A stretch of 64,000 nucleotides of DNA from Rattus norvegicus (Eukaryota > Chordata > Mammalia > Rodentia > Muridae): contig NC_086032.1 of NCBI RefSeq assembly GCF_036323735.1, positions 49,097,335 to 49,161,334 of the forward strand, given 5' to 3'. Below the pieces are notes generated by a model, which was not told the DNA's origin, searched no databases, and saw only the letters and a list, made by a program, of their open reading frames with translations. This document shows, piece after piece, positions 35,001-49,087 of the stretch. The position numbers were made by a program, and so were the translations under genes. Each line of letters starts with the position of its first letter. Positions within the stretch are counted from its first letter, which is position 1.

Positions 35001-37248
35001 TTGGTCAGCCGAATCTGAGTAACATGGTGAATTCGGTTAGTTTCCAATAGGCCGCAGTAGTAATAAGTGGACTGTTCGGGATATAGAAAAATTTTCACGA
35101 TTGGAATCAAAATTTCTAGGCGAATTCAGTGAGTTCCCAATGGGACATGCTTGTATGAGTTTGCTTTTCAATATCGAGCAACATTTTAAGGAACGGAATC
35201 CAAGTATCATGGCGAATTGAGTTGGTTCCCAATAGGATTCGCATGTAATAAGCTTGTTATTCAAGATAGAGCAACGTTTTAACGAACTGAAACACTGTTT
35301 CTTTGTGAATTCAGTTAGTTCCTAGTAGCCTGCTCTTGTAATATGTGTACTTTTCAAGATTTATAAAAATTTGGTCAGCCGAATCTGAGTAACATGGTGA
35401 ATTCGGTTAGTTCCCAATAGGCCGCAGTAGTAATATGTGGACTGTTCGGGATATAGAAAAATTTTCACGAACGGAATCAAAATTTCTAGGCGAATTCAGT
35501 GAGTTCCCATTGGGACATGCTTGTATGAGTTTGCTTTTCAATATCGAGCAATATTTTAAGGAACGGAATCCAAGTATCATTGCGAATTGAGTAGATTCCC
35601 AATAGGATTCGCATGTAATAAGCTTGTTATTCAAGATAGAGCAACGTTTTAACGAACTGAAACACTGTTTCTTTGTGAATTCAGTTAGTTCCTAGTAGCC
35701 TGCTCTTGTAATATGTGTACCTTTCAAGATTTATAAATATTTGGTCAGCCGAATCTGAGTAACATGGTGAATTCGGTTAGTTCCCAATAGGCCGCAGTAG
35801 TAATAAGTGGACTGTTCGGGATATAGAAAAATTTTCACGAACGGAATCAAAATTTCTAGGCGAATTCAGTGAGTTCCCAATGAGACATGCTTGTATTAGT
35901 TTGCTTTTCAATATCGAGCAATATTTTAAGGAAAGGAATCCAAGTATCATTGCGAATTGAGTAGATTCCCAATAGGATTCGCATGTAATAAGCTTGTTAT
36001 TCAAGATAGAGCAACGTTTTAACGAACTGAAACACTGTTTCTTTGTGAATTCAGTTAGTTCCTAGTAGCCTGCTCTTGTAATATGTGTACTTTTCAAGAT
36101 TTATACAAATTTGGTGAGCCGAATCTGAGTAACATGGTGAATTCGGTTAATTCCCAATAGGCCGCAGTAGTAATAAGTGGACTGTTCGGGATATAGAAAA
36201 ATTTTCACGAATGGAATCAAAATTTCTAGGCGAATTCAGTGAGTTCCCAATGGGACATGCTTGTATGAGTTTGCTTTTCAATATCAAGCAACATTTTAAG
36301 GAACGGAATCTAAGTATCATGGTGAATTGAATAGGTTCCCAATAGGATTCGCATGTAATAAGCTTGTTATTCAAGATAGAGCAACGTTTTAACGAACTGA
36401 AACACTGTTTCTTTCTGAATTCAGTTAGTTCCTAGTAGCCTGCTCTTGTAATCTGTGTACTTTTAAAGATTTATAAAAATTTGGTCAGCCGAATCTGAGT
36501 AACATGGTGAATTCGGTTAGTTCCCAATAGGCCGCAGTAGTAATAAGTGGACTGTTCGGGATATAGAAAAATTTTCACGATTGGATTCAAAATTTCTAGG
36601 CGAATTCAGTGAGTTCCCAATGGGACATGCTTGTATGAGTTTGATTTTCAATATCGAGCAACATTTTAAGGAACGGAATCCAAGTATCATGGCGAATTGA
36701 GTAGGTTCCCAATAGGATTCGCATGTAATAAGCTTGTTATTCAAGATAGAGCAACGTTTTAACGAACTGAAACACTGTTTCTTTGTGAATTCAGTTAGTT
36801 CCTAGTAGCCTGCTCTTGTAGTATGTGTACTTTTAAAGATTTATAAAAATTTGGTCAGCCGAATCTGAGTAACATGGTGAATTTGGTTAGTTCCCCATAG
36901 GCCGCAGTAGTAATAGGTGGACTCTTCGGGATATAGAAAAATTTTCACGAATGGAATCAAAATTTCTAGGCGAATTCAGTGAGTTCCCAATGGGACATGC
37001 TTGTATGAGTTTGCTTTTCAATATCGAGCAACATTTTAAGGAACGGAATCCAAGTATCATTGTGAATTGAGTAGATTCCCAATAGGATTCGCATGTAATA
37101 AGCTTGTTATTCAAGATAGAGCAACGTTTAAACGAACTGAAACACTGTTTCTTTGTGAATTCAGTTAGTTCCTAGTAGCCTGCTCTTGTAATCTGTGTAC
37201 TTTTAAAGATTTATAAAAATTTGGTCAGCCGAATCTGAGTAACATGGT
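32069..37248. repeat. Large HOR, copy 3 (14 monomers, 5180 bp)
   Basis: Monomers 87-100 repeat copy 2 at exactly 5180 bp offset. By eye only a few bases differ, for example CCCATTGGG near 35508, ATATCAAGC near 36285 and GTAGTATGTG near 36820. The last monomer keeps the ordinary type 2 D subunit (ATCTG, TTTTAAAG), unlike its partner in copy 2. Such near-identity points to a recent duplication. Confidence 0.88.
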
Positions 37249-40200
37249 GAATTCGGTTAGTTCCCAATAGGCCGCAGTAGTAATAAGTGGACTGTTCGGG
37301 ATATAGAAAAATTTTCACGATTGGAATCAAAATTTCTAGGCGAATTCAGTGAGTTCCCAATGGGACATGCTTGTATGAGTTTGCTTTTCAATATCGAGCA
37401 ACATTTTAAGGAACGGAATCCAAGTATCATGGCGAATTGAGTTGGTTCCCAATAGGATTCGCATGTAATAAGCTTGTTATTCAAGATAGAGCAACGTTTT
37501 AACGAACTGAAACACTGTTTCTTTGTGAATTCAGTTAGTTCCTAGTAGCCTGCTCTTGTAATCTGTGTACTTTTAAAGATTTATAAAAATTTGGTCAGCC
37601 GAATCTGAGTAACATGGTGAATTCGGTTAGTTCCCAATAGGCCGCAGTAGTAATAAGTGGACTGTTCGGGATATAGAAAAATTTTCACGAATGGAATCAA
37701 AATTTCTAGGCGAATTCAGTGAGTTCCCAATGGGACATGCTTGTATGAGTTTGCTTTTCAATATCGAGCAACATTTTAAGGAACGGAATCCAAGTATCAT
37801 GGTGAATTGAGTAGATTCCCAATAGGATTCGCATGTAATAAGCTTGTTATTCAAGATAGAGCAACGTTTAAACGAACTGAAACACTGTTTCTTTGTGAAT
37901 TCAGTTAGTTCCTAGTAGCCTGCTCTTGTAATCTGTGTACTTTTAAAGATTTATAAAAATTTGGTCAGCCGAATCTGAGTAACATGGTGAATTCGGTTAG
38001 TTCCCAATAGGCCGCAGTAGTAATAAGTGGACTGTTCGGGATATAGAAAAATTTTCACGATTGGAATCAAAATTTCTAGGCGAATTCAGTGAGTTCCCAA
38101 TGGGACATGCTTGTATGAGTTTGCTTTTCAATATCGAGCAACATTTTAAGGAACGGAATCCAAGTATCATGGCGAATTGAGTTGGTTCCCAATAGGATTC
38201 GCATGTAATAAGCTTGTTATTCAAGATAGAGCAACGTTTTAACGAACTGAAACACTGTTTCTTTGTGAATTCAGTTAGTTCCTAGTAGCCTGCTCTTGTA
38301 ATATGTGTACTTTTCAAGATTTATACAAATTTGGTGAGCCGAATCTGAGTAACATGGTGAATTCGGTTAATTCCCAATAGGCCGCAGTAGTAATAAGTGG
38401 ACTGTTCGGGATATAGAAAAATTTTCACGAATGGAATCAAAATTTCTAGGCGAATTCAGTGAGTTCCCAATGGGACATGCTTGTATGAGTTTGCTTTTCA
38501 ATATCGAGCAACATTTTAAGGAACGGAATCTAAGTATCATGGTGAATTGAATAGGTTCCCAATAGGATTCGCATGTAATAAGCTTGTTATTCAAGATAGA
38601 GCAACGTTTTAACGAACTGAAACACTGTTTCTTTGTGAATTCAGTTAGTTCCTAGTAGCCTGCTCTTGTAATCTGTGTACTTTTAAAGATTTATAAAAAT
38701 TTGGTCAGCCGAATCTGAGTAACATGGTGAATTCGGTTAGTTCCCAATAGGCCGCAGTAGTAATAAGTGGACTGTTCGGGATATAGAAAAATTTTCACGA
38801 TTGGATTCAAAATTTCTAGGCGAATTCAGTGAGTTCCCAATGGGACATGCTTGTATGAGTTTGCTTTTCAATATCGAGCAACATTTTAAGGAACGGAATC
38901 CAAGTATCATGGCGAATTGAGTAGGTTCCCAATAGGATTCGCATGTAATAAGCTTGTTATTCAAGATAGAGCAACGTTTTAACGAACTGAAACACTGTTT
39001 CTTTGTGAATTCAGTTAGTTCCTAGTTACCTGCTCTTGTAATATGTGTACTTTTAAAGATTTATAAAAATTTGGTCAGCCGAATCTGAGTAACATGGTGA
39101 ATTCGGTTAGTTCCCCATAGGCCGCAGTAGTAATAGGTGGACTCTTCGGGATATAGAAAAATTTTCACGAATGGAATCAAAATTTCTAGGCGAATTCAGT
39201 GAGTTCCCAATGGGACATGCTTGTATGAGTTTGCTTTTCAATATCGAGCAACATTTTAAGGAACGGAATCCAAGTATCATTGTGAATTGAGTAGATTCCC
39301 AATAGGATTCGCATGTAATAAGCTTGTTATTCAAGATAGAGCAACGTTTAAACGAACTGAAACACTGTTTCTTTGTGAATTCAGTTAGTTCCTAGTAGCC
39401 TGCTCTTGTAATCTGTGTACTTTTAAAGATTTATAAAAATTTGGTCAGCCGAATCTGAGTAACATGGTGAATTCGGTTAGTTCCCAATAGGCCGCAGTAG
39501 TAATAAGTGGACTGTTCGGGATATAGAAAAATTTTCACGATTGGAATCAAAATTTCTAGGCGAATTCAGTGAGTTCCCAATGGGACATGCTTGTATGAGT
39601 TTGCTTTTCAATATCGAGCAACATTTTAAGGAACGGAATCCAAGTATCATGGCGAATTGAGTTGGTTCCCAATAGGATTCGCATGTAATAAGCTTGTTAT
39701 TCAAGATAGAGCAACGTTTTAACGAACTGAAACACTGTTTCTTTGTGAATTCAGTTAGTTCCTAGTAGCCTGCTCTTGTAATATGTGTACTTTTCAAGAT
39801 TTATAAAAATTTGGTCAGCCGAATCTGAGTAACATGGTGAATTCGGTTAGTTCCCAATAGGCCGCAGTAGTAATATGTGGACTGTTCGGGAATTAGAAAA
39901 ATTTTCACGAACGGAATCAAAATTTCTAGGCGAATTCAGTGAGTTCCCAATGGGACATGCTTGTATGAGTTTGCTTTTCAATATCGAGCAATATTTTAAG
40001 GAACGGAATCCAAGTATCATTGCGAATTGAGTAGATTCCCAATAGGATTCGCATGTAATAAGCTTGTTATTCAAGATAGAGCAACGTTTTAACGAACTGA
40101 AACACTGTTTCTTTGTGAATTCAGTTAGTTCCTAGTAGCCTGCTCTTGTAATATGTGTACCTTTCAAGATTTATAAATATTTGGTCAGCCGAATCTGAGT

Positions 40201-43200
40201 AACATGGTGAATTCGGTTAGTTCCCAATAGGCCGCAGTAGTAATAAGTGGACTGTTCGGGATATAGAAAAATTTTCACGAACGGAATCAAAATTTCTAGG
40301 CGAATTCAGTGAGTTCCCAATGAGACATGCTTGTATTAGTTTGCTTTTCAATATCGAGCAATATTTTAAGGAAAGGAATCCAAGTATCATTGCGAATTGA
40401 GTAGATTCCCAATAGGATTCGCATGTAATAAGCTTGTTATTCAAGATAGAGCAACGTTTTAACGAACTGAAACACTGTTTCTTTGTGAATTCAGTTAGTT
40501 CCTAGTAGCCTGCTCTTGTAATATGTGTACTTTTCAAGATTTATACAAATTTGGTGAGCCGAATCTGAGTAACATGGTGAATTCGGTTAATTCCCAATAG
40601 GCCGCAGTAGTAATAAGTGGACTGTTCGGGATATAGAAAAATTTTCACGAATGGAATCAAAATTTCTAGGCGAATTCAGTGAGTTCCCAATGGGACATGC
40701 TTGTATGAGTTTGCTTTTCAATATCGAGCAACATTTTAAGGAACGGAATCTAAGTATCATGGTGAATTGAATAGGTTCCCAATAGGATTCGCATGTAATA
40801 AGCTTGTTATTCAAGATAGAGCAACGTTTTAACGAACTGAAACACTGTTTCTTCGTGAATTCAGTTAGTTCCTAGTAGCCTGCTCTTGTAATCTGTGTAC
40901 TTTTAAAGATTTATAAAAATTTGGTCAGCCGAATCTGAGTAACATGGTGAATTCGGTTAGTTCCCAATAGGCCGCAGTAGTAATAAGTGGACTGTTCGGG
41001 ATATAGAAAAATTTTCACGATTGGATTCAAAATTTCTAGGCGAATTCAGTGAGTTCCCAATGGGACATGCTTGTATGAGTTTGCTTTTCAATATCGAGCA
41101 ACATTTTAAGGAACGGAATCCAAGTATCATGGCGAATTGAGTAGGTTCCCAATAGGATTCGCATGTAATAAGCTTGTTATTCAAGATAGAGCAACGTTTT
41201 AACGAACTGAAACACTGTTTCTTTGTGAATTCAGTTAGTTCCTAGTAGCCTGCTCTTGTAATATGTGTACTTTTAAAGATTTATAAAAATTTGGTCAGCC
41301 GAATCTGAGTAACATGGTGAATTCGGTTAGTTCCCCATAGGCCGCAGTAGTAATAGGTGGACTCTTCGGGATATAGAAAAATTTTCACGAATGGAATCAA
41401 AATTTCTAGGCGAATTCAGTGAGTTCCCAATGGGACATGCTTGTATGAGTTTGCTTTTCAATATCGAGCAACATTTTAAGGAACGGAATCCAAGTATCAT
41501 TGTGAATTGAGTAGATTCCCAATAGGATTCGCATGTAATAAGCTTGTTATTCAAGATAGAGCAACGTTTAAACGAACTGAAACACTGTTTCTTTGTGAAT
41601 TCAGTTAGTTCCTAGTAGCCTGCTCTTGTAATCTGTGTACTTTTAAAGATTTATAAAAATTTGGTCAGCCGAATCTGAGTAACATGGTGAATTCGGTTAG
41701 TTCCCAATAGGCCGCAGTAGTAATAAGTGGACTGTTCGGGATATAGAAAAATTTTCACGATTGGAATCAAAATTTCTAGGCGAATTCAGTGAGTTCCCAA
41801 TGGGACATGCTTGTATGATTTTGCTTTTCAATATCGAGCAACATTTTAAGGAACGGAATCCAAGTATCATGGCGAATTGAGTAGGTTCCCAATAGGATTC
41901 GCATGTAATAAGCTTGTTATTCAAGATAGAGCAACGTTTTAACGAACTGAAACACTGTTTCTTTGTGAATTCAGTTAGTTCCTAGTAGCCTGCTCTTGTA
42001 ATATGTGTACTTTTCAAGATTTATAAAAATTTGGTGAGCCGAATCTGAGTAACATGGTGAATTCATTTAATTCCCAATAGGCCGCAGTAGTAATAAGTGG
42101 ACTGTTCGGGATATAGAAAAATTTTCACGAATGGAATCAAAATTTCTAGGCGAATTCAGTGAGTTCCCAATGGGACATGCTTGTATGAGTTTGCTTTTCA
42201 ATATCGAGCAACATTTTAAGGAACGGAATCTAAGTATCATGGTGAATTGAATAGGTTCCCAATAGGATTCGCATGTAATAAGCTTGTTATTCAAGATAGA
42301 GCAACGTTTTAACGAACTGAAACACTGTTTCTTTGTGAATTCAGTTAGTTCCTAGTAGCCTGCTCTTGTAATCTGTGTACTTTTAAAGATTTATAAAAAT
42401 TTGGTCAGCCGAATCTGAGTAACATGGTGAATTCGGTTAGTTCCCAATAGGCCGCAGTAGTAATAAGTGGACTGTTCGGGATATAGAAAAATTTTCACGA
42501 TTGGAATCAAAATTTCTAGGCGAATTCAGTGAGTTCCCAATGGGACATGCTTGTATGAGTTTGCTTTTCAATATCGAGCAACATTTTAAGGAACGGAATC
42601 CAAGTATCATGGTGAATTGAGTAGATTCCCAATAGGATTCGCATGTAATAAGCTTGTTATTCAAGATAGAGCAACGTTTAAACGAACTGAAACACTGTTT
42701 CTTTGTGAATTCAGTTAGTTCCTAGTAGCCTGCTCTTGTAATCTGTGTACTTTTAAAGATTTATAAAAATTTGGTCAGCCGAATCTGAGTAACATGGTGA
42801 ATTCGGTTAGTTCCCAATAGGCCGCAGTAGTAATAAGTGGACTGTTCGGGATATAGAAAAATTTTCACGATTGGAATCAAAATTTCTAGGCGAATTCAGT
42901 GAGTTCCCAATGGGACATGCTTGTATGAGTTTGCTTTTCAATATCGAGCAACATTTTAAGGAACGGAATCCAAGTATCATGGCGAATTGAGTTGGTTCCC
43001 AATAGGATTCGCATGTAATAAGCTTGTTATTCAAGATAGAGCAACGTTTTAACGAACTGAAACACTGTTTCTTTGTGAATTCAGTTAGTTCCTAGTAGCC
43101 TGCTCTTGTAATATGTGTACTTTTCAAGATTTATAAAAATTTGGTCAGCCGAATCTGAGTAACATGGTGAATTCGGTTAGTTCCCAATAGGCCGCAGTAG

Positions 43201-43538
43201 TAATATGTGGACTGTTCGGGATGTAGATAAATTTTCACGAATGGAATCAAAATTTCTAGGCGAATTCAGTGAGTTCCCAATGGGACATGCTTGTATGAGT
43301 TTGCTTTTCAATATCGAGCAATATTTTAAGGAACGGAATCCAAGTATCATTGCGAATTGAGTAGATTCCCAATAGGATTCGCATGTAATAAGCTTGTTAT
43401 TCAAGATAGAGCAACGTTTTAACGAACTGAAACACTGTTTCTTTGTGAATTCAGTTAGTTCCTAGTAGCCTGCTCTTGTAATATGTGTACTTTTCAAGAT
43501 TTATACAAATTTGGTGAGCCGAATCTGAGTAACATGGT
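37249..43538. repeat. Rearranged region built from parts of the large HOR (17 monomers)
   Basis: Monomers 101-117. The triad type 1, type 3 (GATTGGATTC), type 2 (GTTCCCCATAGG, GACTCTTCGGG) seen at 30959-32068 and 36139-37248 returns here at 38359-39468 and 40579-41688, 2220 bp apart. The two later triads have TTGCTTTTC and GAATTCGG where the earlier two have TTGATTTTC and GAATTTGG. Monomers 108-112 match 96-100 at 4440 bp offset. Monomer 115 (42429) has the CGATTGG of type 3 on the left and type 2 features from 42613 on. Confidence 0.8.
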
Positions 43539-45758
43539 GAATTCGGTTAATTCCCAATAGGCCGCAGTAGTAATAAGTGGACTGTTCGGGATATAGAAAA
43601 ATTTTCACGAATGGAATCAAAATTTCTAGGCGAATTCAGTGAGTTCCCAATGGGACATGCTTGTATGAGTTTGCTTTTCAATATCGAGCAACATTTTAAG
43701 GAACGGAATCTAAGTATCATGGTGAATTGAATAGGTTCCCAATAGGATTCGCATGTAATAAGCTTGTTATTCAAGATAGAGCAACGTTTTAACGAACTGA
43801 AACACTGTTTCTTCGTGAATTCAGTTAGTTCCTAGTAGCCTGCTCTTGTAATATGTGTACTTTTCAAGATTTATAAAAATTTGGTCAGCCGAATCTGAGT
43901 AACATGGTGAATTCGGTTAGTTCCCAATAGGCCGCAGTAGTAATAATTGGACTGTTCGGGATATAGAAAAATTTTCACGAATGGAATCAAAATTTCTAGG
44001 CGAATTCAGTGAGTTCCCAATGAGACATGCTTGTATGAGTTTGCTTTTCAATATCGAGCAACATTTTAAGGAACGGAATCCAAGTATCATGGTGAATTGA
44101 GTAGATTCCCAATAGGATTCGCATGTAATAAGCTTGTTATTCAAGATAGAGCAACGTTTAAACGAACTGAAACACTGTTTCTTTGTGAATTCAGTTAGTT
44201 CCTAGTAGCCTGCTCTTGTAATCTGTGTACTTTTAAAGATTTATAAAAATTTGGTCAGCCGAATCTGAGTAACATGGTGAATTCGGTTAGTTCCCAATAG
44301 GCCGCAGTAGTAATAAGTGGACTGTTCGGGATATAGAAAAATTTTCACGATTGGAATCAAAATTTCTAGGCGAATTCAGTGAGTTCCCAATGGGACATGC
44401 TTGTATGAGTTTGCTTTTCAATATCGAGCAACATTTTAAGGAACGGAATCCAAGTATCATGGCGAATTGAGTAGGTTCCCAATAGGATTCGCATGTAATA
44501 AGCTTGTTATTCAAGAAAGAGCAACGTTTTAACGAACTGAAACACTGTTTCTTTGTGAACTCAGTTAGTTCCTAGTAGCCTGCTCTTGTAATATGTGTAC
44601 TTTTCAAGATTTATACAAATTTGGTGAGCCGAATCTGAGTAACATGGTGAATTCGGTTAATTCCCAATAGGCCGCAGTAGTAATAAGTGGACTGTTCGGG
44701 ATATAGAAAAATTTTCACGAATGGAATCAAAATTTCTAGGCGAATTCAGTGAGTTCCCAATGGGACATGCTTGTATGAGTTTGCTTTTCAATATCGAGCA
44801 ACATTTTAAGGAACGGAATCTAAGTATCATGGTGAATTGAATAGGTTCCCAATAGGATTCGCATGTAATAAGCTTGTTATTCAAGATAGAGCAACGTTTT
44901 AACGAACTGAAACACTGTTTCTTCGTGAATTCAGTTAGTTCCTAGTAGCCTGCTCTTGTAATATGTGTACTTTTCAAGATTTATAAAAATTTGGTCAGCC
45001 GAATCTGAGTAACATGGTGAATTCGGTTAGTTCCCAATAGGCCGCAGTAGTAATAATTGGACTGTTCGGGATATAGAAAAATTTTCACGAATGGAATCAA
45101 AATTTCTAGGCGAATTCAGTGAGTTCCCAATGAGACATGCTTGTATGAGTTTGCTTTTCAATATCGAGCAACATTTTAAGGAACGGAATCCAAGTATCAT
45201 GGTGAATTGAGTAGATTCCCAATAGGATTCGCATGTAATAAGCTTGTTATTCAAGATAGAGCAACGTTTAAACGAACTGAAACACTGTTTCTTTGTGAAT
45301 TCAGTTAGTTCCTAGTAGCCTGCTCTTGTAATCTGTGTACTTTTAAAGATTTATAAAAATTTGGTCAGCCGAATCTGAGTAACATGGTGAATTCGGTTAG
45401 TTCCCAATAGGCCGCAGTAGTAATAAGTGGACTGTTCGGGATATAGAAAAATTTTCACGATTGGAATCAAAATTTCTAGGCGAATTCAGTGAGTTCCCAA
45501 TGGGACATGCTTGTATGAGTTTGCTTTTCAATATCGAGCAACATTTTAAGGAACGGAATCCAAGTATCATGGCGAATTGAGTAGGTTCCCAATAGGATTC
45601 GCATGTAATAAGCTTGTTATTCAAGAAAGAGCAACGTTTTAACGAACTGAAACACTGTTTCTTTGTGAACTCAGTTAGTTCCTAGTAGCCTGCTCTTGTA
45701 ATATGTGTACTTTTCAAGATTTATAAAAATTTGGTCAGCCGAATCTGAGTAACATGGT
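43539..45758. repeat. Three-monomer tandem duplication (1-2-3), 1110 bp twice
   Basis: Copies at 43539-44648 and 44649-45758. Both carry CTTCGTGAATTC, AATAATTGG, TGAGACATGC, TTCAAGAAAGAGC and GTGAACTCAG. The last removes the EcoRI site of subunit D. The copies diverge only at the final D subunit: TATACAAA/GGTGAGCC in the first, TATAAAAA/GGTCAGCC in the second. I saw no other difference by eye. Confidence 0.9.
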
Positions 45759-48700
45759 GAATTCGGTTAGTTCCCAATAGGCCGCAGTAGTAATAAGTGG
45801 ACTGTTCGGGATGTAGAAAAATTTTCACGAATGGAATCAAAATTTCTAGGCGAATTCAGTGAGTTCCCAATGGGACATGCTTGTATGAGTTTGCTTTTCA
45901 ATATCGAGCAATATTTTAAGGAACGGAATCCAAGTATCATGGCGAATTGAGTAGGTTCCCAATAGGATTCGCATGTAATAAGCTTGTTATTCAAGATAGA
46001 GCAACGTTTTAACGAACTGAAACACTGTTTCTTTGTGAATTCAGTTAGTTCCTAGTAGCCTGCTCTTGTAATATGTGTACTTTTCAAGATTTATACAAAT
46101 TTTGTGAGCCGAATCTGAGTAACATGGTGAATTCGGTTAATTCCCTATAGGCCGCAGTAGTAATAAGTGGACTGTTCGGGATGTAGAAAAATTTTCACGA
46201 ATGGAATCAAAATTTCTAGGCGAATTCAGTGAGTTCCCAATGGGACATGCTTGTATGAGTTTTCTTTTCATATCGAGCAACATTTTAAGGAACGGAATCC
46301 AAGTATCATGGTGAATTGAGTAGATTCCCAATAGGATTCGCATGTAATAAGCTTGTTATTCAAGATAGAGCAACGTTTTAACGAACTGAAACACTGTTTC
46401 TTTGTGAATTCAGTTAGTTCCTAGTAGCCTGCTCTTGTAATATGTGTACTTTTAAAGATTTATAAAAATTTGGTCAGCCGAATCTGAGTAACATGGTGAA
46501 TTCGGTTAGTTCCCAATAGGCCGCAGTAGTAATAAGTGGACTGTTCGGGATATAGAAAAATTTTCACGAATGGAATCAAAATTTCTAGGCGAATTCAGTG
46601 AGTTCCCATTGGGACATGCTTGTATGAGTTTGCTTTTCAATATCGAGCAACATTTTAAGGAACGGAATCCAAGTATCATTGTGAATTGAGTAGATTCCCA
46701 ATAGGATTCGCATGTAATAAGCTTGTTATTCAAGATAGAGCAACGTTTAAACGAACTGAAACACTGTTTCTTTGTGAATTCAGTTAGTTCCTAGTAGCCT
46801 GCTCTTGTAATCTGTGTACTTTTAAAGATTTATAAAAATTTGGTGAGCCGAATCTGAGTAACATGGTGAATTCGGTTAATTCCCAATAGGCCGCAGTAGT
46901 AATAAGTGGACTGTTCGGGATATAGAAAAATTTTCACGAATGGAATCAAAATTTCTAGGCGAATTCAGTGAGTTCCCAATGGGACATGCTTGTATGAGTT
47001 TGCTTTTCAATATCGAGCAACATTTTAAGGAACGGAATCTAAGTATCATGGTGAATTGAATAGGTTCCCAATAGGATTCGCATGTAATAAGCTTGTTATT
47101 CAAGATAGAGCAACGTTTTAACGAACTGAAACACTGTTTCTTCGTGAATTCAGTTAGTTCCTAGTAGCCTGCTCTTGTAATATGTGTACTTTTAAAGATT
47201 TATAAAAATTTGGTGAGCCGAATCTGAGTAACATGGTGAATTCGGTTAGTTCCCAATAGGCCGCAGTAGTAATAAGTGGACTGTTCGGGATATAGAAAAA
47301 TTTTCACGAATGGAATCAAAATTTCTAGGCGAATTCAGTGAGTTACCAATGGGACATGCTTGTATGAGTTTGCTTTTCAATATCGAGCAACATTTTAAGG
47401 AACGGAATCCAAGTATCATGGTGAATTGAGTAGATTCCCAATAGGATTCGCATGTAATAAGCTTGTTATTCAAGATAGAGCAACGTTTAAACGAACTGAA
47501 ACACTGTTTCTTTGTGAATTCAGTTAGTTCCTAGTAGCCTGCTCTTGTAATCTGTGTACTTTTAAAGATTTATAAAAATTTGGTCAGCCGAATCTGAGTA
47601 ACATGGTGAATTCGGTTAGTTTCCAATAGGCCGCAGTAGTAATAAGTGGACTGTTCGGGATATAGAAAAATTTTCACGATTGGAATCAAAATTTCTAGGC
47701 GAATTCAGTGAGTTCCCAATGGGACATGCTTGTATGAGTTTGCTTTTCAATATCGAGCAACATTTTAAGGAACGGAATCCAAGTATCATGGCGAATTGAG
47801 TAGGTTCCCAATAGGATTCGCATGTAATAAGCTTGTTATTCAAGATAGAGCAACGTTTTAACGAACTGAAACACTGTTTCTTTGTGAATTCAGTTAGTTC
47901 CTAGTAGCCTGCTCTTGTAATATGTGTACTTTTAAAGATTTATAAAAATTTGGTCAGCCGAATCTGAGTAACATGTTGAATTCGGTTAGTTCCCAATAGG
48001 CCGCAGTAGTAATAGGTGGACTGTTCGGGATATAGAAAAATTTTCACGAACGGAATCAAAATTTCTAGGCGAATTCAGTGAGTTCCCAATGGGACATGCT
48101 TGTATGAGTTTGCTTTTCAATATCGAGCAACATTTTAAGGAACGGAATCCAAGTATCATTGTGAATTGAGTAGATTCCCAATAGGATTCGCATGTAATAA
48201 GCTTGTTATTCAAGATAGAGCAACGTTTAAACGAACTGAAACACTGTTTCTTTGTGAATTCAGTTAGTTCCTAGTAGCCTGCTCTTGTAATCTGTGTACT
48301 TTTAAAGATTTATAAAAATTTGGTCAGCCGAATCTGAGTAACATGGTGAATTCGGTTAGTTCCCAATAGGCCGCAGTAGTAATAAGTGGACTGTTCGGGA
48401 TATAGAAAAATTTTCACGATTGGAATCAAAATTTCTAGGCGAATTCAGTGAGTTCCCAATGGGACATGCTTGTATGAGTTTGCTTTTCAATATCGAGCAA
48501 CATTTTAAGGAACGGAATCCAAGTATCATGGCGAATTGAGTAGGTTCCCAATAGGATTCGCATGTAATAAGCTTGTTATTCAAGATAGAGCAACGTTTTA
48601 ACGAACTGAAACACTGTTTCTTTGTGAATTCAGTTAGTTCCTAGTAGCCTGCTCTTGTAATATGTGTACTTTTCAAGATTTATACAAATTTGGTGAGCCG

Positions 48701-49087
48701 AATCTGAGTAACATGGTGAATTCGGTTAATTCCCAATAGGCCGCAGTAGTAATAAGTGGACTGTTCGGGATATAGAAAAATTTTCACGAATGGAATCAAA
48801 ATTTCTAGGCGAATTCAGTGAGTTCCCAATGGGACATGCTTGTATGAGTTTGCTTTTCAATATCGAGCAACATTTTAAGGAACGGAATCTAAGTATCATG
48901 GTGAATTGAATAGGTTCCCAATAGGATTCGCATGTAATAAGCTTGTTATTCAAGATAGAGCAACGTTTTAACGAACTGAAACACTGTTTCTTTGTGAATT
49001 CAGTTAGTTCCTAGTAGCCTGCTCTTGTAATATGTGTACTTTTAAAGATTTATAAAAATTTGGTCAGCCGAATCTGAGTAACATGTT

